Source: Phoronis australis (Eukaryota > Phoronida > Phoronidae). From it: a stretch of DNA of 64,000 nt. The notes under the pieces are model-generated. The model saw nothing but the letters and a program-made list of their open reading frames with translations. It searched no databases and was not told the origin of the DNA. This document shows, one piece after another, positions 1 through 12,400 of this stretch; positions within the stretch are counted from its first letter, which is position 1, and each line of letters begins with the position of its first letter. Made by a program: the position numbers and the translations under genes. Location of the stretch: NCBI GenBank assembly GCA_002633005.1, contig NMRA01000164.1:498489-562488 (forward strand). The letters run 5' to 3'.

Positions 1-647
1 TTTGCGACATAGTGCTTAACCATGAGAATACAGACGAAAGAAAGGACGAAAGTAGCTGTTATTGAATAGGGATCTGAATAGAACACCATATAAAGATTCT
101 TGTGATGTCACCGTTCATTACATTTACCAATTCATGGCATAGGTGTGATTGGAGCGACGCTCAAATCAGTGTATCAACCAAATCAACGTGTTTCCTTTTT
201 GGAAAGTCTTCATGGAATATTCAACCACCTAAAACAATCTTTTGAGAAACCATTTATATTTACCAAGAGCAACTGTGATTTTATCCATATTAGATGCCTG
301 TATGTGTTTTTGTACAACTATGTTTTTGTTTTCTTCAAACGTGCATATATTTTCAAAACTTGTACGCAAGAATCATAATTTAAATCTAAAACTATTAAAA
401 CAGTGACAGAGTCATTATCAGTTGCCTGACAATAAAAAAGAATGTTGCAAATGCATTTGGCAGAAAAAAAAAACAAGAAGGTATACCCCACCATATGTGA
501 AAAAACAAAACTTTGATTTAGGTCACTTGGCTATGAAACTGGTTTCCCTTTGTTCTTTACTCAGATTAGACACGATTTCCAAGTTTGAAAAGAACTGACA
601 GTTTGTTGTTGCTTCCAGCGAGGCTCACCAAGTTTGTTTGTCACGAT

Positions 648-2284
648 GTGTTGATTTCAGCCGTGATGAGGCAGCGTGGAATTCCAGGCATTTCATTGTA
701 ACCAAATTCAGTTCAATCAAATGACGAGAACACAATGACACTCTTTTGAAAGACCAAAATACAGCAGTGAAGAATGTGCTTTTTGACACCAGAAAATGGT
801 ATGATGTTTTGTCATGGTTATACATAAACTAATATAGAATGTCAGAATCACTTACATCGTATGCAAACACGTTTCCCGTAGTCTTGACAGCTACAATATG
901 CGTGTTCTCGTTAAACACCTTAAATGTCACCGGACAGTGAAATTTTCCTGTAAAAGACAGCAAACAACTAACAACTTATGGGGTTTTACAAACTTCCAAA
1001 CTGTGTAATCTCACGCATCTAGGACACAACATGACAGACAAGTGAAATTTTATTTTGTCACTTTTTCATAAAAAATAAAAAGCACCAAATAAATGCTATC
1101 ATTTTTAAGTTCCATACTTTAGCTATCAACACACCATGTTTTGAGAAATTAGGGGCATTCACAATATTGAAAACGAAAGAAATTCAATTCTGGATATTAT
1201 TATTATTATTTTTGCCCAAAATTAGTGAGACTTTACCATAAATCTACCTGAACACTACTCAGCAATACTAATGACATCATGCACAAGTAAACTTGTCCTG
1301 GTAAAAACATTAAAATTTATGCATCATATCACAGAATTAGGGTCAATGTATCAACAAGATTTGTCAAACCAGAGCTTTGTGTAATAACAATCTCTAAGCG
1401 AACGTAATGAAATCGAAAACAGACCCAGTACACACAGCTACAACAATTTCTTTGATTTTGCTCACATTCTAAATGTATTCAGTTTTCCAAGTCTGGTCTC
1501 TGTCTTAGGTAGCAAACGAATACTACCAAACTGTTCCAGCCTGTTGCTTGGAGACACTTTTATCCTTTCATTTTTTGAAAGTTGTCTTTACGTGTCTGTA
1601 TCAATTCATCAAATATATGATTCATTTTGAAACATCAAAATCAGTTTTATAGATATGACTATAACTAGCAACTTATGCATGCATAAAATTTTTGATAGTT
1701 GTTTATTTGTAAGACAACACGCAGATTTTGAATATTAACTATAGATTAAAAACTGGTTACAAAAAATGTACTCATTTGGTAACACACCATTTCTTTCTGT
1801 TGTGTTTCAGGCTTGACTGTGTGAAAAATTCAGCTGTTTAATAACACCAATGAATGGATTAGATTGAATTGATCTGTTCAATAACACCAATGAATGGATT
1901 AGATTCAATTTATCTCTGTTTCTGGAACAAAATATGCAAAAAATGGTATTTTCATGAAAGTTCTCCACAAATGGGATAATTTTTTAGTCCACTCTCTAAA
2001 TGCGTGAGTGTTCTAATTCTTCAACTCCACTCACGTCAAAAACATAGTCAAACCACTCTCCCATGTCTCAGTTCCTTTGTACGGAGCAGACCAGTTATCC
2101 CCATCAGCAATGGCAATAAAACACTTTAGTTTCATTGAATTTTAGTGCCTTTTAGAAGCATGGTAGATAATTGGCTTGCAAGAGGAGCACACAGAACACA
2201 CCTTGGGCATTTTTGTGAAAGACAAGCTTGGTCAAATCTTTAGCAGACATTTTCTGAAATCAAATTAATCAAAACAATCACACT
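648..2284 (-). repeat. Second copy of PPIL2 exons 4-5 (probable alternate haplotype)
   Basis: This block repeats 3276-4909 almost base for base, including exon 4 (2253-2202) and exon 5 (947-856). It ends exactly at the single N at 2285. Differences are scattered SNPs, a short TAT/ATT-repeat length change, and one coding change (GCATACGAT here against GCATTCGAT, Tyr for Phe). Left of 648 the copies diverge abruptly, as if one allele carries an intronic insertion. A real exon duplication would give the order 4-5-6-4-5 and interrupt the U-box, so an unmerged haplotig is the better reading. Confidence 0.85.
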
Positions 2285-2466
2285 NTCTACTGCAATTAGG
2301 AAAGTATTGAAACTGAATTTTGTTCTGCCTCCACTTTTTTTGACTTTTTAGACAGCCAGACTGGAAGAAACAAAGTTTTGATATTTTTAAAACACACCTG
2401 TGCAGCCATGTAGGGTCGGAGTGCACAAGTGACCTCAGTTAAAGATATCCATGAAAGAGAACTCAC

Positions 2467-2556
2467 CTGTATCGTAATGATGTCACTTCTCGTGAAGGGT
2501 TCGTCTGTCAACAGATCTTTCCAGTGTTTGGGTTTAATGTTCAGTTTCTCAACAGC
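2467..2556 (-). CDS. PPIL2: PPIL2 coding exon 6
   Basis: It encodes 30 residues, [20 protein letters not shown] then [10 protein letters not shown], matching the human segment that follows the U-box. The acceptor is GTTACAG|G and the donor CAG|GTGAGT. Phase 0 at both ends. Confidence 0.94.
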
Positions 2557-5500
2557 CTGTAACCATAGCAACAAAGAAAGCTATCAATACATGGACAAAA
2601 CAATTACTGAACTTCTACTTAACTAGTGCATGGAAGTAACTATACTGTTTCTAAAGATATTTGGTTTAAAAAATTTCAGCCTGTTTGATTGATATTTGCC
2701 CAAGACAACGGATAAAACAAATGTGTGTTCTTCCACACAGAATCCTATTACTCCTTATGATAGAACTTTTAAATTTATAGACAGACACTTACATTGATTA
2801 TTTTGAAAAAGGTGAACTAATTCAACCACGACACGTGTGTATCTTGTGGAACTGTTACCTTCAACCAAATGTTTATGAATTGTGGTTTTGTGAGGGTCAT
2901 CTATTAGTTCACATAATTACACACAATAATAAATAACAGCTTCTTGTGGAAAAATGGTAGAATTCAAACTGGGACAAAAATAATTGCCAACTTACTAATT
3001 TTCAAAAGCTTACTACATTGCTGGGAATGGTCAACATTTTAACACATCCTGTTTAGTGACAGTTGCAGCAAACATACCAGGCTAACAACAACAAAAAACT
3101 TTTCAAGAAATTTGACATAGAATTTTATCTATGCACCAATTTGCGTCCCAAACTGAAGAATTTTTAGTGTATTGCATACCTGTTGATATTTCATTCATAA
3201 ATGTTCTAGAGATCAGACAGTCCCATTTACAAGTACTATCTGTAAACTTATTGTTTCTTAAAGCATTCCTTGAACGTGTTGATTTCAGCCGTGATGAGGC
3301 AGCGTGGAATTCCAGGCATTTCATTGTAACCAAATTCAGTTCAATCAAATGACGAGAACACAATGACACTCCTTTGAAAGACCAAAATACACCAGTGAAG
3401 AATGTGCTTTTTGACACCAAAACATGATATGATGTTTTGTCATAGTTATACATAAACCAATACAGAGCGTCAGAATCACTTACATCGAATGCAAACACGT
3501 TTCCCGTAGTCTTGACAGCTACAATATGCGTGTTCTCGTTAAACACCTTAAATGTCACCGGACAGTGAAATTTTCCTGTAAAAGACAGCAAACAACTAAC
3601 AACTTATGGGGTTTGACAAACTGCTAAACTGTGTAATCTCACCCATCTAGGACACAACATGACAGACAAGTGAAATTTTATTTTGTCACTTTTTCATAAA
3701 AAATAAAAAGCAACAAATAAATGCTATCATTTTTAAGTTCCATACTTTAGCTATCAACACACCATGTTTCGAGAAATTAGGGGCATTCACAATATTGAAA
3801 ATGAAAGAAATTCAATTCTGAATATTACTATTATTTTTGCCCAAAATTAGTGAGACTTTACCATAAATCTACCTGAGCACTACTCAGCAATACTAATGAC
3901 ATCATGCACAAGTAAACTTGTCCTGGTAAAAACATTAAAATTTATGCATCATATCACAGAATTAGGGTCAATGTATCAACAAGATTTGTCAAACCAGAGC
4001 TTTGTGTAATAACAATCGCTAAGCGAACGTAATGAAATCGAAAACAGACCCAGTACACACAGCTACAACAATTTCTTTGATTTTGCTCACATTCTAAATG
4101 TATTCAGTTTTCCAAGTCTGGTCTCTGTCTTAGGTAGCAAACGAATACTACCAAACTGTTCCAGCCTGTTGCTTGGAGACACTTTTATCCTTTCATTTTT
4201 TGAAAGTTGTCTTTACGTGTCTGTATCAATTCATCAAATATATGATTCATTTTGAAACATCAAAATCAGTTTTATAGATATGACTATAACTAGCAACTTA
4301 TGCATGCATAAAATTTTTGATAGTTGTTTATTTGTAAGACAACACGCAGATTTTGAATATTAACTATAGATTAAAAACTGGTTACAAAAAATGTACTCAT
4401 TTGGTAACACACCATTTCTTTCTGTTGTGTTTCAGGCTTGACTGTGTGAAAAATTCAGCTGTTTAATAACACCAATGAATGGATTAGATTGAATTGATCT
4501 GTTCAATAACACCAATGAATGGATTAGATTCAATTTATCTCTGTTTCTGGAACAAAATATGCAAAAAATGGTATTTTCATGAAAGTTCTCCACAAATGGG
4601 ATAATTTTTTAGTCCACTCTCTAAATGCGTGAGTGTTCTAATTCTTCAACTCCACTCACGTCAAAAACATAGTCAAACCACTCTCCCATGTCTCAGTTCC
4701 TTTGTACGGAGCAGACCAGTTATCCCCATCAGCAATGGCAATAAAACACTTTAGTTTCATTGAATTTTAGTGCCTTTTAGAAGCATGGTAGATAATTGGC
4801 TTGCAAGAGGAGCACACAGAACACACCTTGGGCATTTTTGTGAAAGACAAGCTTGGTCAAATCTTTAGCAGACATTTTCTGAAATCAAATTAATCAAAAC
4901 AATCACACTATGATTCTCCAGACAATGGAATTAACCTCTATAATCTACAATTCCATAACTGAGCTTCAAAAATGCAGCTGCATGAACTCTTGACATCTAA
5001 AAATGTCACAAGGCACATGTTGGAAGCTGGAAGCATGGTGCAGTTTTCCAGGTACTGCTCTAAATAAAAAGGAGCTGCTGACATTCATAACTCAGGGGGT
5101 ACTCCCATGCTGTGCACATGGAAGCATAAATACGGCCATCTTAGTGAGTGATAACAGCATAAATATGACCATCTTAGTGAGTGAAAAACCCTGTTCTAGG
5201 GTCCACGTTCAGCCGATGAAATAAACATAAGTAGAGTAGTATATTTCTCTAACAAATCAAAAAAAAAATCAAAAAACAATATCAGGAATATCAAAGCAAA
5301 CAGAAAGGTCTTTACAAAGCGGTATATCTTTTACGTTTCAACACCATTTGGCTCATTTCTAGACACCTTACAGTACACTTAGCACCCCCTGTGACTGACC
5401 CAGACACCTTGCAGTACATTTAGCACCCCCTGTGACTGACCCAAGGAGTACCTACCTTTCCATCCACTGGGTTGACGCCATATTTCTTTAAAAATGGCAC

Positions 5501-7556
5501 TATGTTCATCAAGTCGAATATTACGCCCTCTGGTGTACACAATGGGTGCTCAAATGGTTGAAACGACAAGCTGCAAAATGTACAGTTAAGCTTGACAGCA
5601 GTATAGGGGCCCGTTCCAACCAAGAAAACTGACTTAAATTTCAGTGAATTTTAAGATAAAACTTAAATATGTCACAAGTCTGTTTCAAGAAAGAGATCTT
5701 AGGTTTAACTTTAATTTTTGTCATGTTTTGTTTTAATTTTGACTATCTTACCAGATGAGGAAGTTTCAAAGTTTGGAAGCTGAAAGAAATATTAGACTTC
5801 AGTCAAAAATGAACTTGAGTCAGTTTCTTGGAATGGGCCTGAGAACTGTACATAACACGATCATTGAAAAGATACTGTGACTTACGTGTACACTGACTCT
5901 GCCCTCATCAAAACATGATGCTTCCTGAGTACATTACACTTCATTAAAGTTTACATTACCAATCGTGGTACGTGAAACATCATCAGACAGGTGAAGTAAG
6001 GTTGTCCTCAAATGATTCAGATCAGACTATATCAATTACACTGGTAGCAGATTCAGAGCCATGTGTTTGTAAACAATGTGCTAGAGAACTCCATCACTCT
6101 GCCAAGCACAAGTTGTAACTTTACTGTTTCTGGGTCACTTTTGATATTTCAAAAATGAATTGTGGATATAGGTTTACAATAAAGACAAATTCACCCAACG
6201 ATAACACAACAAACACGTAGAAACAATGTTTCAGTGAAGCCAGACGAAGGCTAATTTGTAATATGAGCCAACTAAAACCAGAGAGGAAGTCCAAGCTGAG
6301 CATGATGCTTTCTCCACTTTTACAACAGAAAACTGCGTAAGGTTGATATGTGTAGTATTATAGCTCTTTAGACTTAGAGATAAATATATTGAGTTCCGGT
6401 TCCATCAGCGTTGTTGTTCCTACAATATGTGCATCAAAGAAACCAGGACAACTACGTCAACTGGGTGAGTTTTCAAATTTGTCACGTTGACATAATGAAT
6501 CCAAACGCAAGTTTCCATACCGTGACTAATTGAGTATGTATAGCCACTGCTCGAGCTGAGCATAGAACTCAGTTTTGCATTTGCCCTCCCTTGTTCACTT
6601 CAAAGAGCCCCCAGGTTGCCACTTATTTCAAGCCCTCTCCGTTCGTCATGGCAACAGTTTTGTGTATGGCCGGCTTCACCTGTTGATTGCATTTGTCTGC
6701 AGCATTGACTATGATTCACACTCAGGCTCAAATGAATACGAAAACCCATGATGCAGCATATTTCAACAGTGCGCTAACAAAATATAACTTTGCATTTACA
6801 TTCTCAAGTCACTCAACACTAAATTTCAAGATACAATGCCCCTTTTTGATTGTTAGCCACACAAATACTTAAATACAAATCCAGTTTACAGCTTTTTCTT
6901 AAAAACTGTTCTTTTTCAATGCACAATTCTTTCAATAGCCACGAGCCTTATGGAGCAACCATCCACTTTCGCCATAAAATTTTTTATCACCTGCAGCAGA
7001 AGAATGGTAAGCGCTTGAAGTCTGCTTGTTCTTTCTTGGAAGTAGTGGCCTTTCCACCATATAAAGAGGACCACTCCGTGCATGTTAAATACCTGAAAAA
7101 TGAAATTGCCTGTTTACATCAAGTTCTCACTAAACAGCCTGCTCGGACGCAGTGCCTAAAACACATGCTCGCAGCAGGAACAGTGCATGTGTACAACAAA
7201 TCTTCAGAACAAAATGCTTTTAACATTTTAAAATGTTTTAAAAAAATACAATGCAGAAAGTAAATCGCAGCCAACACGTTTGCAGAAACTAATGCTCGTA
7301 GAGGATGCCACATGTACCAATTTTTAGCTAGCCAACTGCAACGCAGCCCAAACTAAAGGCGAAATTCAGAGCCAAGCTGGCAAAAGAGACAGTTCAGTTA
7401 AACACTTTGGTTTGTTTAGGATATCCAGACTGAATCACTCTGCCAGGCATTATTTTTCAGCAACATCTATGTTCTAAAACACTCAGAACCATTAGTGGAG
7501 TCGGTTAGAATTGCAAAATCTCACAGTTTGTCTTTCTGGTGCTGTTTCTTTCCCAT
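2467..7556 (-). CDS. PPIL2: PPIL2, U-box cyclophilin (5' half, partial)
   Basis: Peptidyl-prolyl isomerase-like 2 is a nuclear spliceosome-associated protein with an N-terminal U-box and a C-terminal cyclophilin domain. Six coding exons on the minus strand join in frame: 7556-7525, 7092-6991, 5570-5456, 4878-4827, 3575-3484, 2556-2467 (161 residues). The protein begins [10 protein letters not shown], has the YGGK motif near residue 23, and then the U-box core ([49 protein letters not shown]). The last exon encodes [22 protein letters not shown]. All of this matches recalled human PPIL2 in order. The cyclophilin domain lies beyond the left edge. Exons 4 and 5 occur again at 2253-2202 and 947-856, which I read as a second haplotype. 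Residue 11 is L (CTG, split codon) where human has M. The gene is head-to-head with PCIF1. Confidence 0.94.
3484..3575 (-). CDS. PPIL2: PPIL2 coding exon 5 (copy B)
   Basis: It encodes [20 protein letters not shown] and [10 protein letters not shown], the second half of the U-box. The acceptor is TTTTACAG|GA and the donor GAT|GTAAGT. It lies on the same contig as exons 1-4 and 6. Confidence 0.93.
4827..4878 (-). CDS. PPIL2: PPIL2 coding exon 4
   Basis: It encodes [17 protein letters not shown] plus one base of a Gly codon, corresponding to the KLDGRSLIKLNFSKNSEG segment of human PPIL2. The acceptor is GATTTCAG|A and the donor CAAG|GTGTGT. Phase 0 in, phase 1 out. Confidence 0.88.
5361..5442. 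repeat. 41-bp tandem duplication next to a PPIL2 splice donor
   Basis: Two near-identical 41-bp units, each containing TAGCACCCCCTGTGACTGAC, sit about 13 bp inside the intron from the exon 3 donor. A similar short tandem duplication (GGCCATCTTAGTGAGTGATA) lies near 5126-5185. Confidence 0.8.
5456..5570 (-). CDS. PPIL2: PPIL2 coding exon 3 (U-box core)
   Basis: It encodes [20 protein letters not shown] and [17 protein letters not shown] (residues 45-83), the first half of the U-box. The acceptor is TTTTGCAG|C and the donor GAAAG|GTAGGT. Confidence 0.95.
5571..6990. other. PPIL2 intron 2
   Basis: This 1.4-kb intron lies between exons 3 and 2. I see no gene, repeat family or RNA in it. Small ORFs here have no recognisable content. 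Confidence 0.6.
6991..7092 (-). CDS. PPIL2: PPIL2 coding exon 2
   Basis: It encodes [14 protein letters not shown] followed by [15 protein letters not shown] (residues 11-45). The acceptor is TTTTTCAG|G and the donor TGCAG|GTGATA. It enters and leaves in phase 2, matching exons 1 and 3. The plus-strand ORF over this place is its antisense shadow. Confidence 0.9.
7525..7556 (-). CDS. PPIL2: PPIL2 coding exon 1
   Basis: It encodes [10 protein letters not shown], nearly identical to the human N terminus, plus two bases of codon 11. The donor is CT|GTGAGA. It is too short to stand out as an ORF and was found by the conserved start and by phase agreement with exon 2. Confidence 0.9.
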
Positions 7557-7760
7557 TTTAAGAGGCCCACTGTGTAAGTACACACACACTGCAAGAAATC
7601 GTGAATACAGTCTAAGCGCCACCTGTAGAGATGTAAAGAAAAAGCGTCAGGAACAATTTTCAACCAATGAGAAGACGAGAAATCACCAGGAACCAAAATG
7701 GCGGCTTTGTGGTTTGCGTATTCACAAAGCTCTTGAAATTTGCGGTAAATGCTCTGTTTA
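7557..7760. promoter_or_regulatory. Probable shared PPIL2/PCIF1 promoter
   Basis: This lies immediately upstream of the PPIL2 start codon and points at PCIF1 on the other side. It holds a CCAAT box at 7664-7668 and CAAAATGGCGGC at 7694-7705, a YY1-like motif common at metazoan transcription starts. No TATA box is placed sensibly. The PCIF1 transcription start is not seen, but its coding start is 1.7 kb away behind a splice acceptor, which implies a 5' untranslated exon here. Confidence 0.5.
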
Positions 7761-9375
7761 ACAGACTGTAATCGACTACATTGTGTGCCAGAAGGTGCTA
7801 TATGATGCTCTGAATCGTTGTGCACTAGTTGGAACTCAATCGCATAAATGTTGTTCGTGATACAGTTCTCTAAACATGAGACCGCAAGTGTAGTGCTGCA
7901 CACGTTTTGAGTTGAGCAGAATGCAGTTGGCCTTGACTGAGAATGAATGTAATCTACTTATCAAACATTTACTGTGTTTGCTTGAAGTGGTCAATTTGAA
8001 TGAGCTACTATTCTAAAACATCCCTAATGGACAGTGACTAGTTGTAGTACTGTTAAAAATTTTTAGTTTGGAATGGAAATAAAGGATAATCCTATAAATT
8101 TTAAATTTTTCCCTGGTCCAAAAGTTTTGATTTTATTATATTTCAAGTGTGTAGCAATGACATTTTACCATAATTTGTGGATAACCTTGCATTTAAGCTG
8201 TCTATATTATTAGTGCTTTTTGACTAGTCCAAAATATTGAATTTTTCATTTTCCAAGTTTGGTGCAAGGACAATTAGTTTTGTGGGTAATCCTGAATTTT
8301 AAACTATTTCAAAGTGATGAGAGCCACTTACTTCCATTAAATAAAGCTGGGTCCTTTGCAACTGATAATCCAATTAATGGTATGTGAGGTTACACAAACA
8401 CCAATAAATGTGTTAAAAGTGTGAAGGGCAATGATGTGAACGTACTTGCAGTTGTACTTATAAAAGTACTCATGAACCTCCCTTGACAACCTCGTTATCA
8501 CTTATTTGATGGACAGTTGTCAAGCCAAATTAAAGCAATGTAACCATTGTGACAATGGTGATGTCAGTTTTCAAAGCCGATGGGGGACATTCTAATATGT
8601 TACAATTGTTGTCAAACAAGTAACAGTGACATATTAAAATGGGTTGTAGATAACATGTACTGTTATGACAGTTATTCAGTGGACATGTAAGTGATTCTTC
8701 ATGACTTCAAGCTAATTAAGTTGGTGAAAGTGAAGGATTTTCACAATGTGATTGTTCTTTAAAAAACGTGTATGATGCTTACTTTTGCAATAGTCTATAT
8801 TTATTACAAGCATTTCACACCAGCAAAATCTAACAGCTATTAATTAATTGTCTTGTTCACAGTCGTATTTTTTCAGAATGTGTGAAATTCCCGTAATACC
8901 ATTATTTTTCTAGTACAAATACTTTATTGTTATGATTATTACTATTAACCAAAATACAGTGTACATTATGAATCGGTTCAGAAGTGCTGAAATTGTAGCT
9001 TAACAGTAGTTGTATTTTCTTGTCATCTGCTCTAAATGTCGGCCATTGGACAATGCTGACAATGTATTGCATCAGTGCATTTGATTTGGTTTAAAGTGGC
9101 TATAAACCTGCCTTCCATTACAAAAACCAACTTTTGATTTAAACCTGTTACTGTCATAAAATTCTCAAATCGTTGGGCACGAATTTGAGAGGCTTTCAAA
9201 GCTTCGAAGTAACTTGCAGTGTGCTACTGCTTGACATCAGATTCTTCAAGCTGGCTAGGCACAGCAAGTCTTCATACCTTTGTCCTTGGTTATGTTGGAC
9301 TGGGAGAATAAAAAAAGCCACAGCCAGTCTTCTTCTTTAGGTCAATGAATGTGATGATTTTTTCTGATTTTTCAG
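7761..9375. other. Probable PCIF1 5' intron or intergenic DNA
   Basis: No coding exon was recognised. At about 8080-8310 a degenerate unit of roughly 130 bp (TAATCCT..AATTTTAAA, GTCCAAAA.TTTTGA) recurs two to three times. A member of a dispersed repeat lies at about 9090-9190. Confidence 0.45.
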
Positions 9376-9413
9376 CACTAATGGTTCCTTGAAAGGTAAA
9401 AACCCAATTTACG

Positions 9414-9488
9414 ATGAGTTTAGAAAACTCTGTTCTCCAAAATTCTACAGGCATGGGAAAAGAGTCCAAGGACCAAGATGCCACTACG
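9414..9488 (+). CDS. PCIF1: PCIF1 coding exon 1
   Basis: It encodes [20 protein letters not shown] then QDATT. The 5' untranslated part probably starts at 9376, after the acceptor GATTTTTCAG, and contains a three-codon upstream ORF (ATG at 9381, stop at 9390). The donor is ACG|GTGAGT. The frame continues into SNQS of exon 2, which is conserved in human. The start could instead be M14 (9453). Confidence 0.8.
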
Positions 9489-12400
9489 GTGAGTAGTAAT
9501 AAATCAATGTTCATCTAATTGGATAAAATAAATGTTGCGTTTAGATTTGTGGTGAATTTATGTTTTAGCCTTCTGCGAGTGTTAGATTTTTGGCAATGTA
9601 GGATTCTTCATTACGCTTGCCGAGCTGCAGACATAGCATAGGCGGATTTAGGGGGGGCCCGGGCCCCCCCTTGGCTGCCGCAAAAAAAAATAAAACAGTA
9701 AGAGCGCAGGGATATGTTGAGTTTATTAATTAACCCCGGTAATTAAAATTATACGGATGAAAAAGATTTAAATGTGTGCAGTTTTAGTGTTGAGAGGGGG
9801 GGGGGGGCTCAAATCCAATTTCAAGTGTCAAATTCGGAACACGACGCAATCGTAACGGAACTATGGCNNNNNNNNNNNNNNNNNNNNNNNNNNNNNNNNN
9901 NNNNNNNNNNNNNNNNNNNNNNNNAAAAACGGATTTGGTCTTTTTGGCATTTGAAGACTATTTTAAATACGACAAATTTGTTAAGAATCGATGGCACAAA
10001 ATATAAAACGTGTAATAAGCATTACAAAAAGAAGTAGGTTTTGCGCGCAAACGCTGTGGACCATAAACAAGTAGGTCTCTTAGTATGAGATTAGTAGTTA
10101 AATCGTGGTGGTGTAGTGGTAACGCACTACTCGCCAGGTCGTGAGTTCGAGTCTTTGATACTGGCAGTTTTTCCTGTTTGACTTAATAATACTTCAGGAA
10201 TCAAGGAAAATGCTTGATTTTTAGAGGTAAAAACAGAAAAATTTCCTGGGCGGGAGGGGGGTTTGACCTCCCCCCATTCAGTGCTATGCGCATCTACAAT
10301 CGTGGTTCAGGTTGCACAAATTCTTACAGCCGGACAAAATGTTGGGCCCCCCCTTGTGATATCCTAGATCCGCCACTGCAAAAGTTGTGTCTACTGAGGG
10401 GAGGGGTGGCACATCTCTAAATTGTGGCAGCCAGATGGGGGCAGTTGAGCTTGACTGAGAGGGGTGAAAAATTTGTGGTGACAGGGTTAGCTCAAATCAC
10501 TTGGGCCCACAGAGATTTTGTAGCTTAGGGAACTTAGGGTCCTTCAGTAACCTTCTTTTTACCAAGACACACTGTTAAACGTGTTTAACAGTTGTTGAAA
10601 ACTTTACAAAAGGAAATTTCATTTTTGTGACATATTGGGTTCTGAATTAAAAGTGGCGTGTTACAGTAATTGGAAGAAAGTGGATCTGTTTGATCAGCTA
10701 TAAAACTGGTGTGCATTGGCAACATTGCTTAAAATGATGTTCCGTGCACTCCACTATGATCATCCTTCATTTATGTAAACTGGAGATTGCAAATCCTATT
10801 GGCAAACTTGAGCTTCACTTTTACGCTTGCTGGAAAAATTAGCTGCAACCTGTACACTCAACCAGGCATCTTTGATTGGATGATCTGGGTCAAGAAAATG
10901 GGGTCAACTGTATATGCTCCAAGAACAAAGTTATTAGGAGCCAAAAGAGGTTTTAAGCAATATGGTATTAGTTTGTGATTATATGTTTACTTTTATTAAG
11001 TAATTATTGAATCAGTGCCCAAATGTTCAATGCTGTAGTTGAGAGCACTTGGGATATCACGAGTAAGCAAATGGGTTTGTCCTAACTTAATGAATGAAGG
11101 TCGCGGATATCAATATAAAGTCTAGTATTACAGTAATGATTCTTCATTAATTTTCAATGCATAAAGTTGATTGTTTTGTTAGTTAATTGCAAAAAGTGAA
11201 AAAAGTATGCATCGTTTGTGAAAAAACAGGACATTTGTGGACAGAAAGAAATACCCTTTTACAGGATCTTTACCGTTTTACCGTGTATGATGTAGCACTT
11301 CTTGTGTGACTTTGACTGATACTTCAGTGACTACATAGTATAAGAAAATTAAATTGACCACATTGAATGACTACTTTTGTTTACTTTAACTTTAAGCAAA
11401 GTCTGGAACCTAATTATAACTCTGCGTAAGTGCAGATTTTTCTTCAAAAGAACCTGCTTTGCACCTGAATATCATGACCTTATGTGACCCTGTTTGACCA
11501 CTCTCTTGTAGCCGTCCAATCAGAGTGGTTCCATATCCCAGGGTCCAGCCAACCTTGTGCAGGATCTTCCTGTAGAGCTTCTTCAGGCGGGATGGCGGAA
11601 ATACTGGAGTAAACGGGAGAACATGCCTTACTACTTCAACAAGTTTACTAACCAGTCATTATGGGAAATGCCACAATTATCTGCCCAGGTAAGTCAGCCC
11701 AAGCTCGATGTTTCTAATGTTTCCACGTTGTTGCTATTTCGCACAAATATAATTGCCAAAACTGTCATTTTTCAAAGGCTGATCACTAAGAATAACAGAA
11801 ACTGTTAATACCAAATCTTGTTTTATGGGATATACGCTGGGCAAACCAGGCCAGTTGTAGACTAAATTTTTCTTTATATTTATTTTTGTTGGGAAATTTA
11901 ACAAAATAGAATTTTAATTTTGGTCATATTGTGTGCTAAATAAATAAAGAATTACCTTATTGCAAAATACCAGCGCCTTGTACCACCCACTCAGGTGTGC
12001 CAAAACAGGAACGTCTGCCAAGTTGCTGGCAAGGTAACGCAATTTTTTTGTAAGGTGGGTCCAAGATGCTTGAATGTTATTGTTCAAGCTTGAATAATGT
12101 TGACCAAGCTTGAATAATATTGACCAAGCTTGAATAATGTTGACCAAGCTTGAATAAAATTGACCAAGCTCGAATATTATTGGCCAAGCTTGAAAAATCC
12201 TTGATTAATCTTGCTGGTGAGGATTATTCAAGCTTGAATGTCGTACCATGCGCTTATACCACACTTGCCTTTTACTTTAAACGTACAACAGTGCTGTGTT
12301 CTGCCATTCATCAGTAAAGATGGAGTTTCATATTTAGAATTTTCCAAATGACTTGTTTCAAAACAGAGTTTGTTAATATCAAATGAAACTGGGCTGTCTT

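Larger units (their letters stand above)
3276..4909 (-). repeat. Partner copy of the 1.6-kb duplicated PPIL2 block
   Basis: This is the copy joined to PPIL2 exons 3 and 6. It also contains a 43-bp tandem duplication in intron 4 (units built on ATAACACCAATGAATGGATT), present in both copies. Confidence 0.85.
9637..10378. mobile_element. Non-autonomous DNA transposon in PCIF1 intron 1
   Basis: The ends are inverted: CATAGGCGGATTTAGG on the left, and CCTAGATCCGCCACTG on the right, which reads CAGTGGCGGATCTAGG in reverse. Each is followed inward by a G-run/C-run block (GGGGGGGCCC). No clear target duplication and no transposase were seen. An N gap (9868-9924) and a tRNA-like stretch lie inside. 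Confidence 0.6.

Noticed and set aside
648-4909. A genuine tandem duplication of PPIL2 exons 4-5
   Set aside because: The copies are near-identical, one ends exactly at a single N, and series splicing would repeat half a U-box. Two other single-N joins in the window show the same artefact.
6850-7263. 137-residue plus-strand ORF
   Set aside because: It overlaps PPIL2 exon 2 in antisense and shows no domain or splice signals of its own.
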